This document shows positions 1-11,226 of a stretch of DNA of 64,000 nt, in pieces. Below the pieces are notes generated by a model. The model was given only the letters and a program-made list of their open reading frames with translations, was not told where the DNA came from and made no database searches. The stretch's first letter is position 1, and every line of letters begins with the position of its first letter. The stretch covers positions 34,844,803 through 34,908,802 of the forward strand of contig NC_030858.1 of assembly GCF_000208745.1 (NCBI RefSeq). Reading direction: 5' to 3'. This stretch comes from Theobroma cacao (Eukaryota > Streptophyta > Magnoliopsida > Malvales > Malvaceae). A program made the position numbers and the translations under genes.

Positions 1-774
1 CACTACTTTTGTTTTGCTTTTGCTCAGAATAATTAACATTCAAAGAGACAAGTAATTAGCCCAAACAAAGGCTTCTAGCTAAGTGCATGTGATAAACTAG
101 GCAAATCTCACCAGATGAATGCACTGTTTAGGTTAGGCTTATTACCTCAATGATGATGCATTATGGAGTATTTCACTTCCTTTTTTCATTTTTCAGGCCA
201 GGTCAAAACAGACCATGTAATTTACAGCATAGAGTGATGCAACTTGTACATCCAAATGATAACTTAGCTTTAGTTTGATCCTTTTGATACATAATAGTAT
301 GTTTTTTTAGAAAAAAGGAAAAATGATGCATATCCTTGAATTGCAGTATCACCAAAGATAACTATTTTTTAACTTTCTTTCTTAGACTAGCTTGGACTCC
401 AGTGAAAGAGTTTGGTTTTTAATCTACATAATAAAGAAAGAAGGTGCTAGTTGGCTACAAAATTATTACTTCACAGAAGAAAAGTTGATTTATATATTCT
501 ATGGGTTTTTGCCAAATATTTCTACAGAATTAATTTTACTGTGAAGTTCTTTATGAACAGCTTTTCTAGATCATTGAGCTGATACTAGAATTGGCTCCAA
601 GTGGATTCCTTGCAATCAGAAGGGTCCAACATTGCAATCAAAGTCCTTTTCTTTCCAGCTCAATAAAATTTCAGTTGATAAAAAAAGCTGAAACTATTGC
701 ATAAGTTTTAACTTTCAATGCCCACTAAGGACATAAAATATGCACACCTTATGTTTTTGGACCTTTTCTAACAG
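1..774. other. AT-rich non-coding left edge
   Basis: No open frame with coding character was found on either strand. If the exon-like stretch that follows is real, this would be part of its upstream intron. Confidence 0.4.
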
Positions 775-1089
775 GGAAAGATTGGTAAATATGTTGATTT
801 GTCTTCAACTGAGCATGTACTGGAGCAGTGGTCCTCTTTGAAACTATGTGATATTGGCAAAACATGGCAAAACCGTAAGGTGAGCTGTCGTTGTTTCCCT
901 GATCAAATCTCTCCTCCTGCAAATTCAATCTCAGTTCTGCAGAAGATTTCAGACACTGAACTGGTTTTGGAATTTGCTTCAAAATCATTCCAGGGCAGGT
1001 GGACACATGTTCATAAAGGATATATATCCGCAACTTTTTGCCTGATTGGAGCTATTCACCATAAAAAGCTTCACATTTTGCTGCTCTAG
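775..1089 (+). other. Possible terminal exon(s) of a gene lying off the left edge
   Basis: A pyrimidine-rich tract ending in AACAG precedes an open frame that starts in phase at 775. It runs 35 codons to a good donor (AAG|GTGAGC at 879/880). The frame also stays open past that donor to a stop at 1087-1089, so the segment could be one exon, or two exons around a 63-base intron with an acceptor at 942/943. The product is not recognised. The antisense frame is also open, so this may be chance or a gene fragment. No upstream exon is visible in bases 1-774. Confidence 0.25.
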
Positions 1090-4000
1090 TCAAAGCAATT
1101 GAACATAGACAGCCCCGGGCCATCCCTTCTTTGATTTTCAACAACCAAACTTGATGATGATGCAATGAAGATCCGAAGTGGTTAATGGTCAATTGGTTGG
1201 AAGACAGGAAAAATATGAAGAAGTTTCTTATTTTAATATTCTATTTGGGAGAGCTCTTCTCTTTTTCTATGGGGAAAAAAGCATAGAAGTAGAATCTTTT
1301 GAGAAGTAGTGCCAACCAAGGAAAAACTGCTTTATTCAACCTTTTCTGCTTCCTTTTTCGATTGGTGGCAACGAAAAATTAAACAAAACCCACCAAGGCA
1401 CCAACCTCTGAATTTTTATTAAAAATTTCGGCATCTGATGAAATGGCTCTGGATGCTAACTGCATGCAGCCAAACAAATCCATTTCAAAGGATGTAGAAT
1501 TGGGCTGTTGACTAGAAATATATTTCATGAATAATGAATGGTGAAATTTTTATTGCAACATTCAACTTCATATATATATAAATCAAATTAAAGGGTTAAT
1601 ATTTCCCTTTGAAGTAGAAAATCATGCAGGCATTAGACAGTGAAGAGTGACTGAAATGTTCCATGGAGAGGAAATTGCTTTCTAACTAACAAAAGGGCAT
1701 GGGCCAGTTATGTCCTCAGTACAACATCACCTTTAAGTTGATTGTGTTTCATTGCTTGTTCTTTTCTCTTTTGTCTTTAACCAAGAAGTTTCGTTCCAAA
1801 ATGTTGTTTTCCTTTTCCTCCTTTTAAATTTCTACGATAGACTAAGTCTCACAATCAAGGCAAAGCTTCTCATCTATCTAATAGAAAGGTTAAAGGTAAA
1901 GAAGAAAAGTTTGGAACTGTTTTAGGCTTAAACCTCATTACCCTAAAGAAAAATGCTAATTGTTAGATTAAGACGTTTTGGGATTCAAGTCTTACCAGGT
2001 GACTTGATGGTTTGTGCAATGGCTACCTAGCTAGCTTGATCATGCCTATTAGCACACCATCAACATACAATCTGTTATATATTTCCTTTCCTATTTTCTT
2101 TCCCTTCAATTCTTTTCACATGATCACTACTCCGAGCTCCCTTTTGACTGTAAACTGATCAGACCCATTGCACAAACGTGAAAAGGATGGGTGAATGACC
2201 ACATGCCAGGAGAAGGAGAGGGCATTTTTCATGATTTGAGTAGGCCCCTGAAAGAAAACGTGAATATGTGATGTAGTAAGTAGCAACGGACACCATTCTT
2301 GTCAGTCAGTCAATTCCAAAGCAATTTCTTCAAATTAACGTAATCCAAAAATCAGACTTTTGCTTCAACAGCTTACTTTCTTCTTCTTTTTCTTTTTTTA
2401 TGAACAATAAATGAAGATCTGAAGGACTGGGGTAATGATTAAAGTTTCTTTCTAACAAATGATATGTAATGCTACTGAGGAGTACCAGACACTAGTAGTA
2501 CTTTTCTTTCCTTTTTCATGACTGTCGAACGTGCAATTTGAAGAAGAAATGTTGTTCCTCATTAAAGTTAAGAGGTTTTTGCGTTAAACTGACTTTTACC
2601 TTCTGTTTGTAACTTGGCGCTGGCAGGATGAAATGCCTTTGTTGAATCGGAAGAGAAGTCTCTTCGGGACGTGGGAGAATCTGGGCCAATGGAACAGTTG
2701 GGATATCCCAAAAGGCCGAAACAAATTATACATTGGGCCTGTGAAGGGACCGTGAATTTGCTGGACCGCTCCAAACTTTTGGAGTCCTTGAGCAAGCTGC
2801 TAAAGTGAAAAATTCGAGTCAATTTACTCATCAATGAATTCATATTTTTACTAAGAAATTACTATTTGTTGGCCCGTAAATAGTTGTATTTTTGTTCATT
2901 TTAAAATTTCGAGCCATGTAATTCAATTTTTAATAAAATTAAGATTTTTATCTCTATAAGATGAATCTTATTAATAGATATAATAAATATTTTAAATGAC
3001 AATTTACAAATATGATGAACAAATATATTTGTTTACGTTAATAAGAGATTTGACCAATATTCACGTTTCATATTATTATAGATAAATCTTCGATAGATAT
3101 AGATTATAATAGAATAATTATAGATAATTTTGTCAAAAGAAAAGGCTAAGGCTAAGGAATAATTATAAATTCCTAATTACAGACATATAGGAATTTGTTG
3201 AATGGCTAAAAGGAAAGAAGCCTCTGTCATTGTCAACCAAGATTCTTTGTTAAAAAAAAATTTCAGAGTAAAACTTTGAATCAACTCACTTTAATGTGAA
3301 ACAACAATTCCGAATCTAGATCCTTTAAATCTTTACTATGAATCTCTGATTCTTATACCCTCCAAATCCCGGAAAAGCAGGATTATTTTGACTCTGCTAA
3401 GCCAATATCCAGAAATTAATGTCTTACAGTTTGTTTCTTCATTTTCCAACCAAAAAGCACCAAGACACGGACTTTTAGCGGTAATTCCAACTTCCAGGGG
3501 TTCAAAACCCTAGAATTGAAGGACTTCAATTCAAACTCAGGAGTTTGGAAGAATTTAATGCTAGTCGGGATTTGAAATGGTTCAATCAGTGAGTTAGCCA
3601 TGCTATAGAATCACTTACTCAAAATAGACGTTTGTCAACGTAACGTATTGGCTTATTAAATGAAAATTCATCTTGAAATTGAAAAAACCAAACAAAGGTG
3701 GCATAAAAGTTGGAAATTTGAAAGAATTTCACTAACAACGATTTAACAAATGTTACAAAAAATAGAGTAAAGAATTTAAAAACAATTACTAGTAAGTTAA
3801 AAATTTTTATGACTTGATGGATTAATCTCATAATTTAGTCTAAGAAAAAGAAAGAGACAAACAGCTCTTTAGTAGTGCATAACTTTTTAACTTGCATGCA
3901 TGAAATAATAAAATAATAATTTAGGAAACATGCGCCTGAGACGGTACCCAGGAGAGACAAAACGGAGGAACGGCAAACCAGTAAACCCCCCCAGAAAACA

Positions 4001-4327
4001 ATAACTACTTTCCTTTCCTCGTATAATACCCCCAACATGTTGTAGCCCAAAGCTCTATAGGAATATTAATACTAACACAATACCATTCCTAGTAGAATCT
4101 AATGTCTTCACATGGTACCATACCGAGAACATAGCTGCCTGAGCTACAGTGAGCTAATGACTACCGACACAGGGAAGACCAAAAAAAAAATTTTAGCATA
4201 TAAGGAAAATCAACAATAAAGATATACTTAAGACTTCCTTCCCCAAAAAAAAAAAAGAATTGAAACATTTGCTAACAAGCACGTTCTTATGAGTCCTTTC
4301 TTAGGCGTGGTCTGAACATCTCATCAT
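1090..4327. other. Intergenic, no gene recognised
   Basis: AT-rich sequence with scattered poly-A and poly-T runs. Around 2620-2760 there is a more GC-rich patch with short open frames on both strands and no recognisable product. The last few hundred bases are probably 3' flank of the AXS gene. Confidence 0.5.
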
Positions 4328-7300
4328 TTAGGATGCTGTAGGTTTTGCCATGGACTTCTTAATAGCTTCAGCGTAGGTCCTGTGTTGGTAGGTAAGGGTC
4401 GATTCAAGCAAGTCCCAAAGGGATGTCTTGGGGTTCCAACCTGAGGCAATATTAAAAACCATAATCAGATGCTCAAATTTCTCATATGGAGAAAACAAAA
4501 GATCCAGCGAACAGCCAAGGGAAGTAAGATAAATACCAAGTTGTCTATTTATTATGGTCATGTCTGGAATTCTCTTGTCACTATCATCATATCCCTCGCC
4601 ATAAAATTCTTTGGAGCTGATGTCAATTGTTGGCACCTCCAGAGAAGGTTCTCCACTAACCTTGGTATAGACCTGAAGAGTCCAAGTGCAAACACTTATA
4701 AATTACATATGATCACATACATCAACATAAACAAAAATAATAGTATGAACAATAGAAATTATATGTCATCAATCATGTCCTTCACCTCAGTCATCATTTC
4801 AGCAAGTTGCCTAACTGTGACTTCATTGTTTGGGTTGCCCACATTGAAAATATGACCATTAGCCCTGTCTGGGTTTTCCTGTATAAAGAAACCACTAGTT
4901 TAGTTCCTTTGTGTGGTTGGCCATATATGGGATAGGGAAGGGGGGAGAGGGTGAGGTAGGTGAGGAAGAAGGAGCAAGGAGAGTTATTACGCACAATCAT
5001 CAAGAGGACAGCTTCAATAGCATCCTTTATGTAAACAAAAGTTCTCTGAGATTGGCCACCGTCCACAAGCTTCAGTGGCTCACGGCGTAGGAGATTCTGA
5101 CCAATAAAATGACAAAATTATCATTAGAACTAAAGACCATCAAAATTTTGAAAAAATAAATTATAGATGGCATTCTAGGCCATTCCCTAGAACTGTGAAA
5201 AAGGCTCAACTAACATTACTAAAGCATGCCAGAACTCTTGGAACACCCTCACTCGGACCATCAATGCCAGGGATGAAATCCATCCTAGGTCCAATCCAGT
5301 TAAAAGGTCTCACAATGGTGAACTCAAGACCATTCTCTGCCCCCTCAGCTGCAATGGATAAGAAAGGAAGTTAGTATATTATGTTTAAAGCATCTAATAG
5401 GGGCCAGATCATTTCACAAGATGCTAACCATAAATGAGCCTCTCAATCAATTGCTTAGCACATGCATATGACCACCTCTGCTTCTCGATTGAGCCAAAAA
5501 TGCAAGGTGATTCATCTTCCTTAAGAACATAGTAGGCAGGATCCTATCACATCAATTACGGGATGAGTTAAAGATTTTAAACAATGTGAAATTACAAATA
5601 GAATTTTGACATCACCTATAAAAAAGAGGGGTAAAAAGAAACAATAACATAAAAGGAAGCGTATTAAATCAATTTCAGCAATGCCATGAATTTCGGATGC
5701 TCAAAACTCTGTGCAAAAAGAGAGTAGTACCTAGTTTTAACATTTCTGCCCCATGAAGCACATGAATAAACAAAAGACCTTTTCGCATGACCTCTAATTT
5801 TAGTACAAATAAAACCAAAACAAGACAGCTTCCTATGCTCAATGTTGTATGGTAATCATTACTAACAAAATCAAGCCAGATGAAGCAAATGATGTGCAAC
5901 AAAATTTATACACCACAAAAGAACATATCAATGATCTGTACAGGAATTCAATCTTCCATACTGGAGGTTGTTTTAACCTCTTTTCATCAATCAACAAGCT
6001 CAACAGCAGGACATTCTAGGAATAACATAAACTTCAAATTCTTAAACAAGTAAATCCACCCCCCTACTTGTGCGCATCCTTTTAAAATGAAAAAGCATAA
6101 GCCACTCACTGATACGACTATGATATACAAGACAGACTTAACAAAACATTCAATTACCATAGTAAATTGTTATTATATAGAGGCAAACAACCGCTTAAAA
6201 ACTCTCCACCCCCCACAAAAAAAAATGGAAATATCCATGCCCAAGTGAATACTGGATGCACAAGATCAGTTGGACGGGGGGTTGACCACCATCTTCTGAT
6301 CGTACAAAGACAAATCCCAGAAAGTTGTAAAAATTCAATGACATTTAGTTAGAATGATATACAAATCACCTAGCCACTATCCAATTATCTGGATTTATTC
6401 ATTTAAACCATATTTCTTACCATTTCAACTCAATACCAATTTTAAAATCCTTTTTCTTAAATATTAAATACATATACCATCAAACAATAAACCATAAATC
6501 TTGAAAATAAAGATACCACCAACAGATCTTTACTAAACCATACATGCTGCCCTGTTGCAAGCAAAGCATAGATATAAATTCTCTTTCAAAAAATACTCAG
6601 TAAATTATTAGAAAGGAGAAAGCGAAAGGTTACCTGACGGAGAGGAGAATCTTTAGGAAGAAAGCTCCCAATGGTTTTTCCATACACTTCACAAGTAGAG
6701 AAGTGAATGAGACGCTTGTTGTTCTCTGAACAGTACTTCACCTACCAAACCACAAATCCACATCAATTTCAAATTTGATCTCAAAAACATCAGTAATAAC
6801 CAAATCTCTCCCCACTCACATCGATATCAGTAAACTAAAATATAACAAAAAAAAGGACACCAAACATAAAACCGTTATTACAGAAATGCTTACCACAGGA
6901 AGTGCATCAATAAAGTTGCTGTAAATTGTGTCGAGCGGACGCGTATTATAATCTGCCGGAGTACAGATCGCCGCAAGATTTATGGTCTACATTGCAACAA
7001 AAACAATAAAAACCAAATCAATCGTCATAACCCTAGCAAGAACATTTTGAAAATCAAAAGAAAATCAGCAAAACATCAAACTAATTAGAAAAACTAAACT
7101 TTTGAACAACAATGAACGAATACTAGCTCAAGAAAAAACTTAAAATCACACAGAAAAAAAAAAGAAATAAACCAGATCTAACACATTAAACCCAAAAAAC
7201 CTAAAGAAACAAAAAAAATAAACCCAACGCATTTTAGTCAGAAATAAAGAGGAAAATCCAACGAATCCGCGATCTCCTTCAAATGTTATCAGCAAAAAAA

Positions 7301-7615
7301 GAAATAGCAATGGTAACAAAAGAGAGAGCAAGAAGAGCAAGAAATTACGAGATCTGCCATCTTGATGAGGCCTTCGAGCCTAGAATCGTGCTTGATGTTA
7401 AGTCGGTGGAACTGGATACGGTCAGCCCAAGGGAGAGAGTCAGGCTCGAGGAGGTGCTTGATCTTGTCATTGTAAACGTCCAAGGCGAGCACCTTGTGCG
7501 GCGTCTCAGCCATCAGCTTCTCGCAGAGGTGAGAGCCTATAAAGCCTCCGGCTCCAATCATGCATATCGTTATCGGCTTTATTGGTTTCCCGTCCAGATC
7601 CATTCTCGTCGCCAT
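4328..7615 (-). CDS. AXS: UDP-D-apiose/UDP-D-xylose synthase (AXS), 9 exons
   Basis: Converts UDP-glucuronate to UDP-apiose and UDP-xylose in the cytosol, feeding rhamnogalacturonan II and apiin-type sugars. Exons in transcript order: 7349-7615, 6894-6986, 6634-6741, 5429-5543, 5215-5348, 4995-5096, 4786-4878, 4537-4672, 4328-4440. The join is 1161 bases, giving 386 aa, the usual family length. It is an extended short-chain dehydrogenase/reductase: NAD-binding GAGGFIG at residues 21-27, STC at 135-137, and the YxxxK pair at Y182/K186 in WSYACAK. The C-terminal part keeps the family string NPKTSLWDLLESTL. The chosen ATG gives MATRMDLDG; a GTG four codons upstream is in frame but an unlikely start. 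All introns are GT..AG. Family identity is near certain; which paralogue (AXS1 or AXS2) cannot be told. Confidence 0.97.
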
Positions 7616-7706
7616 TTCAAACGACACCGGTTTCTTTAGTGATCTTTTAGACGGTGGTGTTTGCCAGCGTAGGCCGGACGTGACAGGAAAATAAGAAGCG
7701 AAGGGA

Positions 7707-7729
7707 AGAGAGAGAGAGAGAGAGAGAGC
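7707..7729. repeat. (GA)n microsatellite in the AXS 5' leader
   Basis: About eleven GA units, read as CT in the AXS transcript, between the TATA box and the ATG. CT-rich leaders are common in plant genes. Confidence 0.85.
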
Positions 7730-7771
7730 AGAAGATGGATAGAAAGGAGAAGGGAAGGGGGGGTATGTGGT

Positions 7772-7779
7772 CTATATAT
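7772..7779 (-). promoter_or_regulatory. TATA box of AXS
   Basis: The minus strand reads CATATATAGA, about 160 bases upstream of the ATG. A start near 7745 would give a leader of about 130 bases that includes the CT repeat. Confidence 0.55.
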
Positions 7780-7914
7780 GTGGGGAAGGAGGGAAATGAG
7801 AGGGAGGGAGAGAGAGAAGATGTAACTCTTTTACAGAGCTACATTAATTGAGGATGCGGGATTAAAGCGTACTCGTGAGTGTAGCCATCGCTTGTACTCG
7901 ATTGATGATAGGGA

Positions 7915-7920
7915 CACGTG
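7915..7920. promoter_or_regulatory. G-box CACGTG upstream of AXS
   Basis: Palindromic CACGTG, in the context GACACGTGGA, about 140 bases upstream of the AXS TATA box. This is the core bound by bZIP and bHLH factors (light, abscisic acid). The motif is seen; its function here is inferred. Confidence 0.4.
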
Positions 7921-7929
7921 GAAGGTTGG

Positions 7930-10710
7930 AAGGGGGTGTGGGGTGGTGTTTGCAGCAGCGGATTGTGTCCGGGTGAGCCGAATTTATATTGCTGGATACT
8001 GGATGAGTAATCTCAAAAATTGCAAAATTTTTAATTGTTTTTGTAGTTTTAGAAAATATATTTTAATTACCATATTCCTATTTAAAACTAAATTATATAT
8101 TTCACGGAATTAGTTAATTAGTTACATGATAGTTTAAGAAATGAAAATGAAAATTTTCTTTTGTTGTCTTTTCTTTCATTTTTTTACTCAAAAATTGAAT
8201 TAATTTTTTTTGAAAGAATGAATTTTAAAACTGACCTACAAATAAATGATGTTATATTTTTTTCTCAATTTAATTAAGAACTAAATTTAACACTTTTAGC
8301 TTTTTGCTGTTAATTGAATAGTGACCAATACCAATCATATTCTTCCCCTAGTAATTTTTCATATGAAATACACCCATACACGCGTGGTTTGACCACGTTG
8401 TTGTTTATTGATAGCAAAACAATATCAACGATCACGTGGGTTAGTGATAATGTATATCTAATCTTTTACAGGTTAGGAAACCTTATGAGCTTTAATCTAC
8501 AAATGATAGTGATAGGATAAAGCATGTTTCCAAAGTTATAATCCCTTTATCTTCAATGTAACTTGATTTGCACCAACAAAAAAAATTTAATTCACATAAA
8601 ATACAATCTACTAATACTCAAGTTAATCTACAAATTATATATTTTATTTTTTATATGGATAATTACAATTTAAATAATATCTACGTTTATTGATTATGTA
8701 TTTATCAATTATGAAATGACATAACTATATTATGGTATAGTTTTAACTTGTAAAGATGGGTATGAAATTCATTACTTGGCTACATAACTTGTCTTCTCTC
8801 ATAGTGGAATTAGTAGGATGATTTTTCATTACTCAAAATGAATTCTCCTTGCATAACACACGCTTTAATTTTGCGCTATCCCCGTCCATTTCAAAACAAT
8901 AAATAGTACATCAAAGGGTTTACTAGTTGTGGTAATCTTGGATATAACAAAGTTGATAAGACAACGTGCGGTGCGTATTTAATAGATATGGTCCCAATCC
9001 TTCAGTCGCACCAGTGAACAGAGACAAACAATGCCATCAAAGTTAAACACCACCCCGGCGCCCTCTCGTCGCCATCACTTTCTAGGAAATGAAGAAGTTT
9101 CCACTGCTAGAGTAGAGATTGTAGCAAGACTGGAATACAAAATTACCCAACGGCCTTTTTGGTTCAATACGGTTCAATATTGACACTACTCTTCGCAACC
9201 ACCTTGTATAAAAAATTTTAGAATTTAACCAATTAATTTACTCTAATATTTTAATACATATTTAATTTTTTTTACTATTATTAGTAAGTAAAATCCACAT
9301 GTCAATAAATAAATATATATTTATATATGAATACAAAAAAAGGCCATAATAATTAATAAACAAAAATGGAAAATGGTGGTTTCGTAAGAGGAGCCATGAC
9401 GTTCTTCGAATGATCATCATGTGAGTGCGCTTCTCACCAATGAGCTGTCTGTCTCGATGCTCATGTGGGTAAAACTTTTATATCATATTTTCTTTCTATT
9501 TTTTTTTCTCTAAACAGAAAAATGAAAAATCATATTCTGTAGTTAGTTTTCTTTATCTGGCAAATTATCCACGCGCCTTTTGGGCTACGCTCCAATCCCG
9601 AAGGAATCTCTATTGTGGCTTCCGTGTCAGTGGGGGACGGTCACCTTGTCTTCATCTTTTGAGATTTTGTAGTAACTTTAATTAATTTTATCTATTAACA
9701 CTAGTAGTATTTTTTATAACTTTGTAAGAGATTAAGAATTTCTCACTGTTATTTTTTGTTACTGTTAATAGATAAAGATTACTACTTAATTAAATGGTAA
9801 TTAGTGCGTAAATATTTTATTTTATTTTTTTCAAATGATAATTACATAATTATAAATGTTTAATATGATTACAATTTTAAAATGTATAATGAATAAAAAG
9901 TTCCAAAACCAAGTAATTCATAAATTTGATAAAGGAGATTCAATAAAATTAATTTCTTATCTATGTATCAGATAAAATCTTATTACTATAATGAAAAATT
10001 ATATAATTAATACAAATTTAGAAATAAAAATGAATAAAGATATCTTCTCTTTTTTTTTGGTCAATTAAAAGTTTGACCACTTTCATACTTATATAAATAT
10101 TATAAATGTTGTGGAAAAATAGTTATTTTCAGTTATTACTTAGTAAGATTAGGAGGTGAAAAGAAATAAAATGAAAATTAGGTGATTTAATAATAGCATA
10201 TTGTAAGTGATAAAAGGATAAATATTAAAAAAATGTGCATATATTGCTTAAGACTCGTATATATCTTATTATCTCTTTTCTGATTTTGCATATCATAAGA
10301 AATTACAAGTATGATCAAGAAATGAATAAAATGGACATCCTCCCTTATTTTATTTTGTCTCACTTCATTCGTATTGTACAAAATTATAAATATAAACCAT
10401 TTCATTGTATCTTTTTAATACCCTATGATCAAACAAATTATAAATATAAACTTTAGATTAGGTCGTCCAACATAAAGTTTGAAACACTGGAATGTTTCCC
10501 ACTGTTTATTAGTTAAAGAGGATACAGCACTTCGTTATCAAAACAATGAAAGAGCATTAATTTCAATAATTGCCAACAAAAAAAAAAATCGTTGTCAACG
10601 AAAAAGAAATATGTGACTACTGGTTAAAACATAAAATTGTATTCTAATTTTGTTTAGGCTGTGACATATAATTTAAAAATATGTCCATCGATTTAACTTG
10701 TGAATACTTT
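7930..10710. other. Long AT-rich intergenic DNA
   Basis: No coding frame with recognisable content. It has many A/T runs and short imperfect repeats. Another CACGTG lies near 8432, with no gene beside it. Confidence 0.5.
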
Positions 10711-10965
10711 CATGAGATAAATTTTATCATATTATCAAATGAGATAACAAAGAGTGAGATGAATTTATTTTTATTTAATGGGAGAGTGGAGTGAAAATTG
10801 AGCACGATAGCTACACTTGCAAATTGCAATATGTGTTCAAACATTGCTTCGTCTCCACTAATTCCCTGCACATGCTTGGATGGCAACTTCGAATCAGTCA
10901 AGATTTTGGGCATGCCTCATGAATGATCATGATTATTTTCTTATTTTTGACATTTTTGACTGAAT
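10711..10965. repeat. Tandem duplication, copy 1
   Basis: First of two diverged direct copies of about 250 bases. The best conserved core is at 10812-10917 and reads open on both strands. See copy 2 at 10977-11226. Confidence 0.8.
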
Positions 10966-10976
10966 TTAACCACCCC

Positions 10977-11226
10977 TCATATAAAAATTTGGATATCATA
11001 TAAGATAACAAAAATGAGATCGAATTTATTTTTATTTGGTTGGAGAATGAAAACAAAATTAAATGTGATAGTTCCACTTGCAAATTGCAATATGTGTTCG
11101 AACATTGCTTTGTCTCCGCTAATTCCTTGCACATGTCCAGATGGCAGCTTCGAGTCAGCCAAGATTTTGGGCATACCTCGACTGATTATGACCTTTTTCC
11201 TATTTTTGGTTTTTTTTACTGAACTA
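10977..11226. repeat. Tandem duplication, copy 2
   Basis: Second copy, directly after the first. Shared landmarks include TTGCAAATTGCAATATGTG and AAGATTTTGGGCAT. In the plus frame both copies read LANCNMCSNIA.SPLIPCTC, and several differences between them are silent in that frame. This hints at descent from a coding exon with a cysteine-rich segment, but I cannot name the gene. Confidence 0.8.

Noticed and set aside
749..1033. 94-codon minus-strand frame at the left edge
   Set aside because: Overlaps the plus-strand exon-like stretch, has no splice or promoter support and no recognisable content.
2568..2843. 91-codon minus-strand frame
   Set aside because: No similarity recognised and the opposite strand is also partly open; likely chance in a GC-richer patch.
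7283..7639. 118-codon plus-strand frame over AXS exon 1
   Set aside because: Antisense shadow of a conserved exon.
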